The notes under the pieces: generated by a model
Told to the model about the DNA's origin: nothing
Seen by the model: the letters and a program-made list of their open reading frames with translations, nothing else
Databases searched by the model: none
Shown here: in pieces, positions 17,140 to 27,209 of the stretch
Layout of the letters: every line of letters starts with the position of its first letter
Position numbering within the stretch: the stretch's first letter is position 1
Source of the DNA: Tannerellaceae bacterium
GTDB lineage: Bacteria > Bacteroidota > Bacteroidia > Bacteroidales > Tannerellaceae
NCBI GenBank assembly: GCA_031288515.1
Contig: JAITRG010000281.1
Location: forward strand, 1-32,050
Direction of reading: 5' to 3'
Length of the DNA stretch: 32,050 nucleotides
Position numbers and translations under genes: made by a program

Positions 17140-17874
17140 TTAAAAAATTCGTTTACTTTCAAGAGTATATGTGAATGAATCGGCACGATAACATCCGATA
17201 TTATATTCAATAGGATTGTTATGGATATCATACACATATCTTTTTCGAATCAGAATAGGATCGCCCGGTTTTATTTCTAATTTTGAAGCAATAAAATTAT
17301 CCGCGGCGGCGGCATTGATTTCTTCTTTTGATGTTTCGGCAATAATTCCATAATCAGCCTCAAGTATTTCGTATAGCGGACGATTAAAGTTTTCTGAAGC
17401 GGAAATGGGTATTTCAGGGCTAAATTCTGAAATAAAATACACAAACGGAAATTCTTTCTTGCCTCTCAAGCGTTCAAGCCTCATGACTTTGATGCCTGCT
17501 TTGATATTAAAGAAAGCAGCAACTTCAGAAGAAACCTCATGCCGTATAATTTGCAATTCGAAATTATGAATTTCTATCCCCAGGATTTTCATTTCTTCTG
17601 AGAAACTCAACCAATTGCTCGCACCGCTAAAGATTTTCTTTTTTTCAACACGTGTACCTACTCCTTTTTTCCTTGTGAGCAGACCTTCAGATACTAATGT
17701 GTTGATTGATTGCCGTAATGTATTACGTGAAATATTTAATTGTTCAGACAAATCGACTTCTTTGGGTAAGAGCTTCCCATCTTTATATTCAGGTTTCTCA
17801 ATAAGTTCTCGAAGAAGCTTTTCGACCTGTTTATGCAAGGGTGTCTGACTGTTGTGATCTATTGTTAGTTTCAT
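17140..17874 (-). CDS. GntR-family (HutC/UTRA) transcriptional regulator
   Basis: MKLTIDHNSQTPLHKQVEKLLRELI...LLPKEVDLSEQLNISRNTLRQSINTLVSEGLLTRKKGVGTRVEKK is a GntR wHTH; the C-terminus is UTRA-like. ATG at 17874 preferred. Confidence 0.92.
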   Translation of the reverse strand: MKLTIDHNSQTPLHKQVEKLLRELIEKPEYKDGKLLPKEVDLSEQLNISRNTLRQSINTLVSEGLLTRKKGVGTRVEKKKIFSGASNWLSFSEEMKILGIEIHNFELQIIRHEVSSEVAAFFNIKAGIKVMRLERLRGKKEFPFVYFISEFSPEIPISASENFNRPLYEILEADYGIIAETSKEEINAAAADNFIASKLEIKPGDPILIRKRYVYDIHNNPIEYNIGCYRADSFTYTLESKRIF

Positions 17875-17911
17875 GTTTTTATTGCAAATATAAAAAATAA
17901 TCCTCAAACTA

Positions 17912-17961
17912 TTTGCTTTTAGCAAAAAACAATCTATATTTGCAATCGTATATGTACATAC
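17912..17961 (+). promoter_or_regulatory. Candidate promoter (TTTG-N19-TATATTTG) with adjacent quasi-palindrome GTATATGTACATAC
   Basis: TTTG 17912-17915; TATATTTG 17935-17942; GTATATGTACATAC 17948-17961 contains the perfect 10 bp palindrome TATGTACATA (17951-17960); 39 nt before ATG 18001. Confidence 0.6.
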
Positions 17962-18000
17962 ATATTAAGCAAATGGCTAAACATTAATAATAAATCTAAC

Positions 18001-19725
18001 ATGAAAAGTTCATACATGAAATTTCCGTCAGTTAAAATAGACGGTTTGGTGGTACAGGGTTGGGGTGAAATTATATCTTTCATAATTGAAAAGAACCTGA
18101 ATAAAAATGTAATAGCTATCGACTGCTACACAGGTGTTCATTATAATGAAATAAAATCTCAATTTGAAAAAATAAATTCGACCTTATTTATTGACACCAG
18201 AGATTTATTCATCTCTGAGGATGCAGTAGAGGCATTAACAAAAAGATTTATGACCGATGATGTATTATTTGGCTATATGTCAAATATATATCTATCAGAA
18301 TATTTCGATTCCGATAAGCTCCATACAGCTCGAAAAAAGATTGAAGAAACAGGTGGGAATGTTATAATATTCGGAAATGGAGCGTATCTGGTAGCTGATA
18401 ATTCCATATTAATTTATGCAGATATGCCTCGCTGGGAAATTCAACAGCGTATGCGACGTCAGGAGGCAAAAGGGTTAGGTATCGACAATAGTAAGGAGCC
18501 TTTTTCATCCCAATATAAACGCGGAATGTTTAACGATTGGCGCGTATCGGACAAGCACAAAGGGGCTATTTATGAACGTGTAGATTACTGGCTGGATACG
18601 GTTGTTCCCAATGACCCCAAAATGATAGACAAGCAAACCTTTTATGCGGGAATGGAAAAAGCATCCACATCACCTTTCCGCGTGGTTCCGTTTTTTGATC
18701 CTGCACCTTGGGGCGGACAATGGATGAAAGAAGTTTGTAACCTCGATTCTTCCAAGCCGAACTATGGGTGGTGTTTCGACTGTGTACCGGAGGAAAACAG
18801 CTTATTACTAGAGGTTGATAATATTATATTTGAGACGCCTTCGGTAAACCTAGTCTACACAAAAAGCCGACAACTGTTAGGTGAGCCTGTAGAAGCACGG
18901 TTCGGAAAAGAATTCCCTATCCGTTTCGACTTTCTGGATACTATTAATGGAGGCAACTTAAGTTTGCAGGTACATCCTGCAACGCAATATGCGCATGATA
19001 ATTTCGGGCTTAACTATACACAAGATGAGAGTTATTACATCATGGACGCCCGTGAAGACGCCCATGTTTATCTGGGATTAAAAACAGGCATTGACAATAA
19101 TGCTATGATTGAAGATTTGGAGAAAGCGCAGAAAGGCGAAATCGTTTTCGATGCTGAACAGTATGTAAATACATACCCGATTAAAAAGCATGATCATTTT
19201 CTTATCCCTGCGGGGACAATCCATTGCTCGGGAACAAATGCTGTAGTGTTGGAAATCAGCTCTACCCCTAACCTTTTTACGTTCAAATTATGGGATTGGC
19301 AACGTCTCGGATTGGATGGTAAGCCACGTCCCATTAATGTAAAACGAGGAAAAGAAGTAATCGACTGGGGCCGTGATACCGAATATGCGAAAAAGAAACT
19401 GGTAAATTGCTTCGAGATTGTTGCAAGCGGAGACGGGTGGAAAGAAGAAAAAACAGGCCTCCATCGGAATGAATTTATCGAAACAAGACGGCATACCTTC
19501 ACAAAGGCTGTAACTCATCATACAGATGAAAGTGTGAACGTTTTAAACCTTGTGGATGGGCAGGAAATAATCATTGAAAGCCCAGCCAATGCATTCGAAC
19601 CGATGATTATACATTATGCCGAAACCTTTATCATTCCTGCAAGCGTCGGGGAATATGCCATTCGTCCTCATGGCTTATCTGAAGGTAAAGAATGTATGAC
19701 TATAAAAGCATCGGTAAGGATTTAA
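18001..19725 (+). CDS. Class I mannose-6-phosphate isomerase-like protein with ~200 aa N-terminal extension domain
   Basis: C-terminal half: NGGNLSLQVHPATQYAHDNFGLNYTQDESYYIMDA..., HDHFLIPAGTIHCSG, NLFTFKLWDWQRLGLDGKPRPINV. The N-terminal ~200 aa are not isomerase-like by eye. Confidence 0.82.
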   Translation: MKSSYMKFPSVKIDGLVVQGWGEIISFIIEKNLNKNVIAIDCYTGVHYNEIKSQFEKINSTLFIDTRDLFISEDAVEALTKRFMTDDVLFGYMSNIYLSEYFDSDKLHTARKKIEETGGNVIIFGNGAYLVADNSILIYADMPRWEIQQRMRRQEAKGLGIDNSKEPFSSQYKRGMFNDWRVSDKHKGAIYERVDYWLDTVVPNDPKMIDKQTFYAGMEKASTSPFRVVPFFDPAPWGGQWMKEVCNLDSSKPNYGWCFDCVPEENSLLLEVDNIIFETPSVNLVYTKSRQLLGEPVEARFGKEFPIRFDFLDTINGGNLSLQVHPATQYAHDNFGLNYTQDESYYIMDAREDAHVYLGLKTGIDNNAMIEDLEKAQKGEIVFDAEQYVNTYPIKKHDHFLIPAGTIHCSGTNAVVLEISSTPNLFTFKLWDWQRLGLDGKPRPINVKRGKEVIDWGRDTEYAKKKLVNCFEIVASGDGWKEEKTGLHRNEFIETRRHTFTKAVTHHTDESVNVLNLVDGQEIIIESPANAFEPMIIHYAETFIIPASVGEYAIRPHGLSEGKECMTIKASVRI

Positions 19726-19749
19726 CCCTGCATAATCATATACCATACC

Positions 19750-20172
19750 ATGAACGACAAACAATCGAATTCACCCGCAGTATTCCTGCCGATATTCCTC
19801 AGCTTCTTTGTAATGGGCTTTGTGGATATTGCAGGAGTTGCCACAAATTATGTAAAGAAAGACTTTGACCTGTCAGACTCTGTGGCCAATCTGATACCTG
19901 TGATGGTATTTGTCTGGTTTGCCGTATTTTCTGTGCCTACAGGTTTGCTGATGGGGAAAACAGGAAGAAAGAAGACTGTTATGCTATCGCTGGTAATAAC
20001 AGCCGCTACCATCGAAATATCGGCTTTGATGATAATGGGAGTGTCGGGTGGAGCTTTATTATCTCCACTTCAAGGATTGATTACCGATATGTCGACTTTC
20101 ACAACCGGGATGGTTGTGCTTCTGGCAGCTTTATTAATAATGGGATCAATTTCATTTAAATTTAAATCATAA
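19750..20172 (+). pseudogene. Sugar MFS (FucP-like) transporter with apparent in-frame internal deletion (140 aa)
   Basis: N-terminal ~87 aa (FLSFFVMGFVDIAGVATNYVKKDFDLSDSVANLIPVMVFVWFAVFSVPTGLLMGKTGRKKTVMLSLVITAAT) is joined directly to a last-TM-pair-like segment (EISALMIMGVSGGALLSPLQGLITD...VVLLAALLIMGSISFKFKS). Confidence 0.75.
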
Positions 20173-20177
20173 TATCT

Positions 20178-21275
20178 ATGTACAGTTACGATAATCGCAT
20201 TGTGTTAACATTAGATGCCGGAGGAACAAATTTTGTTTTTTCGGCTATACAAGCCAATAAAGAAATAGTTACCCCATATTGTTTGCCCGCCTGTTCTGAT
20301 CACTTTGAAAAATGTTTGGATACATTAGTGAAAGGATTTACTCATAAAAAAAAGCAATTGTTAAGTGAACCCGTTGCTATTAGTTTTGCATTTCCCGGAC
20401 CGGCCGATTACAAGAATGGTATAATTGGAGATCTGCCTAATTTTCCTTCTTTCAGAGGCGGAGTACCTTTAGGCCCTTTTTTGGAAGAATATTTCCAAAT
20501 ACCTGTATTTATAAATAATGATGGCAATCTGTTTGCATACGGAGAAGCATTAGCTGGAGCGCTCCCTGATCTGAATAAGCGACTGAAGGAACATGGTAGC
20601 AAAAGAGAATATAAAAATCTGACAGGAATCACGTTTGGCACAGGTTTCGGGTCAGGAATAGTAATCGACAATCATTTGCTGACTGGAGATAATGACTGTG
20701 GGGGCGATATATGGGTGTTAAGAAACAAGCTGCATCCGAATATGATAGCCGAAGAAAGTGTCAGCATCCGTGCTATAACGAGGGTATACGACGAATTATC
20801 TCATATTGAAGATAAGGCATTGACTCCAAAAGATATTTTCCTCATTGCCGAGGGAGATAAAGATGGTGACAGGCAAGCCGCTATCGATAGTTTTGCCCAA
20901 TTTGGAGAAGCGGCTGGCGATGCAATCGCTCACTTACTGACATTCACAGATGGTATTGTTGTTACAGGAGGCGGAATTATGGGCGCCGCGAAATATATTA
21001 TGCCAGCCCTGTTGAAAGAGATGAAATCAACGCTGACCACATTTGCCGGCAATACTTTATCTCGCTTACAGATGGAAATATTTGATATGGCAGATGAAAA
21101 ACAATTTGAATATTTCCTTTTAGATAAAAGCGTAGAGCTTCAGATACCCGGGAGTAATAAAACTGCCCATTATAATCCCAATAAAAAAACAGTAATAATG
21201 AAGACTGCTCTTGGAACCAGCAGGGCAATTTCATTGGGAGCTTATGCGTATGCATTACATAAAATAGACAACTGA
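20178..21275 (+). CDS. ROK family sugar kinase
   Basis: LTLDAGGTNFVFSAI; ISFAFPGPADYKNGI; VFINNDGNLFAYGEALAG; GITFGTGFGSGIVID. Confidence 0.88.
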   Translation: MYSYDNRIVLTLDAGGTNFVFSAIQANKEIVTPYCLPACSDHFEKCLDTLVKGFTHKKKQLLSEPVAISFAFPGPADYKNGIIGDLPNFPSFRGGVPLGPFLEEYFQIPVFINNDGNLFAYGEALAGALPDLNKRLKEHGSKREYKNLTGITFGTGFGSGIVIDNHLLTGDNDCGGDIWVLRNKLHPNMIAEESVSIRAITRVYDELSHIEDKALTPKDIFLIAEGDKDGDRQAAIDSFAQFGEAAGDAIAHLLTFTDGIVVTGGGIMGAAKYIMPALLKEMKSTLTTFAGNTLSRLQMEIFDMADEKQFEYFLLDKSVELQIPGSNKTAHYNPNKKTVIMKTALGTSRAISLGAYAYALHKIDN

Positions 21276-21306
21276 ATCATATTATCAACGATTTAAATTT
21301 GATCAC

Positions 21307-24300
21307 ATGAAAAATTATTTGTTAACAAAAATGAGCTATGAACAGATCCGACATTTTCTTTCACTAAGAAAAAAAATGTCTTTTAGGGCTTTACTGTCCA
21401 TCTGTTTTCTTATCCTTAGTATAACCATTTATGCTCAGGATAATAAAAGCAGAGTAGAAGGAACAGTAATAGATGTAAATGACGAAAGCATCATCGGAGC
21501 TTCGGTGGTGGAAAAAGGTACAACGAACGGTACTATTACTGATCTTGACGGAAATTTCGTCCTCAATGTATCATCTGCAAATGCAACCTTAATTATTTCA
21601 TATGTTGGATATGAGAATAAGGAGGTATCTATTTCGGGAAAAAAGAACTTGAGAATAACCTTACTTGAGAATAATAAGATATTAGACGAAATAGTAGTTG
21701 TAGGATATGGCAACCAAAAGAAAGTAAACCTGACCGGAGCCGTCTCCTCAGTGGACATAAAAGAATTAGAAAGCAGGCCTGTCGTTAATGTAGTAGAAGC
21801 ATTACAAGGCACTACCCCGGGATTGACAATTCAGCAAAGTAATTCCCAGCCGGGAAGCCGTCCGTCCATTAATATTCGTGGGGTAAACACACTGAATAAT
21901 AATGACCCGATGGTAATAATCGATGGTATACAAGGCGACATTCAGAATGTAAATATGTCGGATATTGAAAATATATCTGTTTTGAAAGATGCTGCATCAG
22001 CTGCCATTTATGGTTCGCGCGCGTCAAATGGGGTTATTCTCATTACTACTAAAAAAGGCAGTAAAGGAACAGCCAGCGTATCCTATGATTATACGTATGC
22101 TATCCAAACGCCAACATTTATGCCCGATATTGTCGATTCATGGACATACGCGGAATTGAGAAATGAAGCATTGTTTAATTCAGGCAGACCTCTTCAATTT
22201 ACTTCGGAACAAATAAGGGATTACAAATTAAATGGTACTAATTCTAATTGGATGAAAGAAATATATAAGTCTAAGGCGCCCCAACAAACGCATAACCTAT
22301 CAATTACAGGCGGGAACGAAAAAACAACCTATTTGGTATCGGGAGCCTATACCGATCAGGAAAGTATGCTCGAAGGACCCGGCTATGGATTAGAACGTTA
22401 CAATTCCCGTGTAAACATAGATACTAAGGTCTCTGAACGGTTTAAATTCAACGTTTTAGCAGCTTATACCCGTAATGCGGTAAAAGATCATGCGTATTGG
22501 ACTGATTGGCTTATCGAGCAAGTCACCCGTATGCCTTCTATTTATCCGATAAAAGATGAAAACGGCGATTATACCTATCCGGGAGGTAGTAATTCAAATG
22601 CTCTGGCCCGTCTGGAGCAAGGAGGAGTGCGTAAAAGTTGGAATGACGATTTATCAGGAATCGTGAATGCAGAGTTTAGATTAATAGAGGGGCTAAAACT
22701 CCAGGGAATGGTTGGAGCACAGTTATATTATAACCGTCTGAAGGAAAATCGTAAAGCTATACCCGGATCAGGAGATCAGGAAAATCGCATGAACAATAGT
22801 TCACAACGGATACAAAATATTACTGCCAACCTCATCTTATCTTATGATAAAAAGTGGGGGGATCATACATTTAACGCAATGGGTGGATATTCTTATGAGG
22901 GAGGTACTGATAACCGTTTCGAAACTTTCAGATTACTGGATGAATCGAATTATGACATTATGGGAGGACTGCAAACCTCTAATACCGGTAATCAGGAATG
23001 GCAGACAGAATGGTCTATTTACTCAGCTTTTTTCCGTTTGAATTATAATTTCAAAGAACGGTATTTGTTTGAATTTAACATCCGAGATGATGTTTCCTCA
23101 AAATTCCGTAAAGGTAATCGTTCTGCATGGTTCCCGTCGTTATCTGCTGCATGGAGAGTTTCGGAAGAGAATTTTTACCCTGAAAGTTTGAAAGACATAA
23201 TGCCCTCTGTTAAAATCAGAGGATCGTGGGGATTGGTTGGTAATAACCGGATAGACAATTATAAATATCAGGCTACCGTAAATGTTTCTCAAGGATACAA
23301 TTTCGGGAACACAATTTATCCTGTGGCTGCTTTTGATGCCGTTAATCCTGATTTGAAATGGGAAACGACAAGTATGTATAATATCGGAGTCGATTTAAGT
23401 TTTCTGACTAATGCGTTGACATTTTCCGGAGAGTATTACTTTAATGATACCTACGATATTCTTGTTAATATTCCTGTTCCGGGATTATATGGAGGCGGTT
23501 CTCCTATTCAGAATGCAGGAAAAGTTAGAAACAAAGGATGGGAATTATCGGCACGTTATAATTTGAGAACCGGAAAAGTGAATCATAATTTCTCTGCAAG
23601 TTTGGCTGATAGCCAAAATAAAGTAATCGATCTTAAAGGTACATATTGGATTAATGGCTCAGATGTAACCAGTATTGTGAAAGAAGGATATCCAATAAAT
23701 TCATATTATGCTTACCGTTGGGATGGATATTTTCAAAATGAAGAAGAAGTAGCCCAAGGGCCTCATCTGGATGGTATCACTCCTAAACCGGGAGATATAC
23801 GCTACTTGGATAAAGATGGGGATGGAGTTATCAAAGAAGATGATGACCGCTTTGTATTAGGAAACAGGTTTCCTCGCTTTTTATACGGTTTTAATTATGC
23901 CGCAGAATGGAAAGGGTTTGACTTTTCTATGTTCTGGCAGGGAGTAGGTCAACGAAAAGTATGGCTTAGGGGAGAATCTGTTGAAGCCTTCCATAATAAT
24001 AATGAAGGTCCGGTCTTTAATTTCCATATCGACCGTTGGACTCCTGATAACCTCAACGCATCCTATCCCCGTTTGACAGTAGGGGCTGAATCGGCTAATA
24101 ATGCAGCTAAATCGAACTTCTGGATTGAAAATGCGGCTTATTTACGACTCAAGAATGTACAGTTGGGTTATACGCTTCCTGTCAATTTGACTAGAAAATT
24201 TTCGATCAGCCGTCTTCGTATATATGCAAGTATACAGAATGCTCTTACTTTCTGTGATATGAAAGGAGGATGGGATCCTGAAACCACAGATGGCGGAGGT

Positions 24301-24354
24301 CGTATCTATCCGGTAAACAGGACTTATTCTATGGGATTGAATCTTAATTTTTAA
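21307..24354 (+). CDS. SusC/RagA-family TonB-dependent outer membrane protein
   Basis: Carboxypeptidase-like N-domain (VEGTVIDVNDESIIGASVVEKGTTNGTITDLDGNFVLNV), LDEIVVVGYGNQKKVNLTGAVSSV, plug motif SINIRGVNTLNNNDPMVIIDG, terminal YSMGLNLNF. Confidence 0.97.
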   Translation: MKNYLLTKMSYEQIRHFLSLRKKMSFRALLSICFLILSITIYAQDNKSRVEGTVIDVNDESIIGASVVEKGTTNGTITDLDGNFVLNVSSANATLIISYVGYENKEVSISGKKNLRITLLENNKILDEIVVVGYGNQKKVNLTGAVSSVDIKELESRPVVNVVEALQGTTPGLTIQQSNSQPGSRPSINIRGVNTLNNNDPMVIIDGIQGDIQNVNMSDIENISVLKDAASAAIYGSRASNGVILITTKKGSKGTASVSYDYTYAIQTPTFMPDIVDSWTYAELRNEALFNSGRPLQFTSEQIRDYKLNGTNSNWMKEIYKSKAPQQTHNLSITGGNEKTTYLVSGAYTDQESMLEGPGYGLERYNSRVNIDTKVSERFKFNVLAAYTRNAVKDHAYWTDWLIEQVTRMPSIYPIKDENGDYTYPGGSNSNALARLEQGGVRKSWNDDLSGIVNAEFRLIEGLKLQGMVGAQLYYNRLKENRKAIPGSGDQENRMNNSSQRIQNITANLILSYDKKWGDHTFNAMGGYSYEGGTDNRFETFRLLDESNYDIMGGLQTSNTGNQEWQTEWSIYSAFFRLNYNFKERYLFEFNIRDDVSSKFRKGNRSAWFPSLSAAWRVSEENFYPESLKDIMPSVKIRGSWGLVGNNRIDNYKYQATVNVSQGYNFGNTIYPVAAFDAVNPDLKWETTSMYNIGVDLSFLTNALTFSGEYYFNDTYDILVNIPVPGLYGGGSPIQNAGKVRNKGWELSARYNLRTGKVNHNFSASLADSQNKVIDLKGTYWINGSDVTSIVKEGYPINSYYAYRWDGYFQNEEEVAQGPHLDGITPKPGDIRYLDKDGDGVIKEDDDRFVLGNRFPRFLYGFNYAAEWKGFDFSMFWQGVGQRKVWLRGESVEAFHNNNEGPVFNFHIDRWTPDNLNASYPRLTVGAESANNAAKSNFWIENAAYLRLKNVQLGYTLPVNLTRKFSISRLRIYASIQNALTFCDMKGGWDPETTDGGGRIYPVNRTYSMGLNLNF

Positions 24355-24365
24355 AAAACAATAAA

Positions 24366-25967
24366 ATGAAAAAATATATCAATATATTACGATACACAGT
24401 TGCAATAGCTGTTACGTTGGCGTGTATAACGTCTTGCGAAGACCTCGAACTCTCCCCACATGACAGGGATACCGACAAAGACTTTTGGGAAAAAACCGAG
24501 TCAGCTATTTACATGGTGAACAAATGTTATCAGGGGATGAATAACGCCGATGAAGTTTTATACTCTGATGCTATGACTGACAATGCTTACACCAAAGCAC
24601 ATACTCATAATCAACAGGTAGGCAATGGTTTATTTACTCCTGCCGACATGTATGTACGTTCGGTATGGGGTTACCGTTATGCAGGTATACGCGATTGTAA
24701 TCTATTATTGAACAATATACAGCTCGTTCCGGGTTTGAGTGACGAATTGAGGAATCGTTATATCGGAGAAGTAACTTTTGTAAGAGCATATCATTATTTC
24801 GAATTGTATTCCAAATTCGGTGATATCCCATACTTTACACACGTTATATCCATCAGCGAATCTAAAACTATAGGACGTACGCCTAAATCAGAAGTAGTAA
24901 ATAATATACTAAACGAATTATCCACCATTATTGACAACAACTATCTTCCTCCTTCTTATGATGATAAAAATACAGGGCGGATAACACGTTGGGCTGCCAT
25001 GGGGCTGAAAGCCCGTATTTTGATGTTTGAAGGGCGATTTAGCGAGGTTACTCCTATAACAAACAAAATAATGACAGAGGGAGGTTTTTCATTATTTGGA
25101 AATTATGAAAACTTATTCAAAATTGAAAATGAAAATAATTCAGAAGTAATGCTCGATGTGCAGTATAAGCCGGTAGACAGGGAATATCAGGTACAATATC
25201 AGTTTTTACCTCCATCATTAGGGGGACATTCACAACTTGCACCACTTCAGGAATTAGTTGACGATTATATCACTTTGGATGGATATACAATAAAAAATGC
25301 ACCCGCTTCAAGTTATGACCCTGCTAATCCGTTCGCTAACCGGGATCCGCGTTTAGCTGCCAGCATCATTTATACAGGCAATTCCTATACTTTAGCTGAT
25401 GGGTCGGCCCACGAAGTTGACTGTACTAAAAACGCGGCCCCAAATGGTTATGACTTCTCCTCCGATTGCTCACCTACAGGGTATTACATGAAAAAATATT
25501 GGGATAACACATATCGGTCAAACCTTATGTCAGGTTTAAATATAATTCTAATGCGTTATGCAGATATTTTGCTAATGCATGCCGAAGCATTAGCAGAGCA
25601 GAATCAGTTGGATGCAACTGAATGGAACCGTACTATACAGTTGATTCGTACCCGTGCTGGATTTACAGATACAAAAGCTTTGAATTTTCCCACAACGGGT
25701 GACCTGAAAGACATAGTGCGCCGCGAACGCCGTTGCGAATTAGCTCTTGAAGGCTTAAGACACAAAGATATTATTCGTTGGAAAACGGCAGAACAAGTGC
25801 TTAACGGATGGTGTCATGGTCTCTATACAGGAGATGCGGTTGGAACAGATAATGGTTATGTACGTGTAGATGAAAGAAGATTTGATGCTACAAAACATTA
25901 CTTATGGCCCTTACCTCAGAACGAAAGAGATTTGAATGAAAACCTCACACAAAACCCTAAATGGTAA
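24366..25967 (+). CDS. SusD/RagB-family nutrient-binding outer membrane lipoprotein
   Basis: Lipobox TSCEDLELSP; RYIGEVTFVRAYHYFELYSKFGDIPYFT; ILMRYADILLMHAEALAEQN; RRERRCELALEGLRHKDIIRW. Confidence 0.97.
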   Translation: MKKYINILRYTVAIAVTLACITSCEDLELSPHDRDTDKDFWEKTESAIYMVNKCYQGMNNADEVLYSDAMTDNAYTKAHTHNQQVGNGLFTPADMYVRSVWGYRYAGIRDCNLLLNNIQLVPGLSDELRNRYIGEVTFVRAYHYFELYSKFGDIPYFTHVISISESKTIGRTPKSEVVNNILNELSTIIDNNYLPPSYDDKNTGRITRWAAMGLKARILMFEGRFSEVTPITNKIMTEGGFSLFGNYENLFKIENENNSEVMLDVQYKPVDREYQVQYQFLPPSLGGHSQLAPLQELVDDYITLDGYTIKNAPASSYDPANPFANRDPRLAASIIYTGNSYTLADGSAHEVDCTKNAAPNGYDFSSDCSPTGYYMKKYWDNTYRSNLMSGLNIILMRYADILLMHAEALAEQNQLDATEWNRTIQLIRTRAGFTDTKALNFPTTGDLKDIVRRERRCELALEGLRHKDIIRWKTAEQVLNGWCHGLYTGDAVGTDNGYVRVDERRFDATKHYLWPLPQNERDLNENLTQNPKW

Positions 25968-25984
25968 CACTTAAATTGAAAATC

Positions 25985-27127
25985 ATGAAATATCTTTATT
26001 TATCATTAACAGCAACCATCCTGCTTTTATTTAGTAATTGCTCGGATGATTATAAACTTTCAACCGGATTTACAGTTCCCACTGAATTATCATCTCCGGC
26101 GAAAGTAGAACTGGATGTAACTTCATCAAATAATATAATTTTGTCATGGAACGGAGGAGGAGCCGATGACGGTTCATATGTAATATACGAAGTCCTTTTC
26201 ACAAAAAAAGGAGAAACATTTTCTGAGCCTATAGAAAAAATGGCGAGTGATTATGGCGCTCAAGCCAAGCTGACACTTACGCATGCAGTGTTGAATGGTA
26301 TTGCCCGTAAAGCCGGAATTAAACCGGGTGAAACCGGGGAAATATCATGGACGGTGACTACCTCAAAAGGTGGAGATATTAAAACAATAGATCTCAAAAA
26401 AGACATGGAAGTTACCCGTGGCGATGGCATAGACAATATGCCTGATAATTTATACTTATATGGCTCAGGAAATGAAAGCGGTGGAACAGACGGCTCATTA
26501 TTCCGGAAAGCTTCGGATGGAATATATATTATCTATTCAAAAATATCAGGTAGTGGCGATATTGAGTTGAAAGGAAAAATTGGAGATGAAGAATTCGCCT
26601 ACCATCTGGAAGATGCAAAACTGAAAGATGGTTCCGGAGTAACCAATATTACGCCAAACACGAATCCGTACAGAATAACCGTTGATTTTAATACTCTATC
26701 TGTCAAGACAGAAATTATTTCAAATGTGAGATGTATCTGGGGAGCTTCCTTTGATGTTATCGGCAACTTATCCTATATCGGTAACGGCAAGTTTGCTGCC
26801 GATAATTGTGCCATCAGGTTTCTTGATCCAAGCAAACCGGAAACAAATCCTCCGGGCTGGCTGAGCTGGATAGAAGAAAGATATTATTTCATAGCCACTG
26901 TGGACGGTACTGATAAATGTTGGGGACGTATGGACGGAGTAAGTTCGGAAAGGCCGACAGGCAATGAGCCATTATCTTTTTACGAACTTGGTGAATTTAC
27001 ATGGAGCCAGTGGGATCATCTTTGGAAAATGAAAGGCGATCTCGATTCTAAAAAAGCAACTATAACAATAGACGCCAACAAAGAAAACCTGATGATACAT
27101 GAATTTTCAAATGTAACCAATCTTTAA
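25985..27127 (+). CDS. SusE/SusF-like outer membrane lipoprotein
   Basis: MKYLYLSLTATILLLFSNCSDDYKLSTGF lipoprotein with Asp-rich sequence after Cys; SusE-like N-domain (VELDVTSSNNIILSWNGGGADDGSYVIYEVLFTKKGETF); position after SusD. Confidence 0.8.
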   Translation: MKYLYLSLTATILLLFSNCSDDYKLSTGFTVPTELSSPAKVELDVTSSNNIILSWNGGGADDGSYVIYEVLFTKKGETFSEPIEKMASDYGAQAKLTLTHAVLNGIARKAGIKPGETGEISWTVTTSKGGDIKTIDLKKDMEVTRGDGIDNMPDNLYLYGSGNESGGTDGSLFRKASDGIYIIYSKISGSGDIELKGKIGDEEFAYHLEDAKLKDGSGVTNITPNTNPYRITVDFNTLSVKTEIISNVRCIWGASFDVIGNLSYIGNGKFAADNCAIRFLDPSKPETNPPGWLSWIEERYYFIATVDGTDKCWGRMDGVSSERPTGNEPLSFYELGEFTWSQWDHLWKMKGDLDSKKATITIDANKENLMIHEFSNVTNL

Positions 27128-27135
27128 ACACGTAT

Positions 27136-27195
27136 ATCCTATACAGATTTGTTATCTGTAATATATTTGTTATCTGTAATATATCTGTATAGGAT
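27136..27195. repeat. Intergenic stem-loop: 13 bp perfect inverted repeat enclosing an 18 bp tandem duplication
   Basis: ATCCTATACAGAT (27136-27148) pairs with ATCTGTATAGGAT (27183-27195); TTTGTTATCTGTAATATA occurs twice at 27148-27165 and 27166-27183. Confidence 0.9.
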
Positions 27196-27209
27196 TAAAA
27201 TTTTATAAT

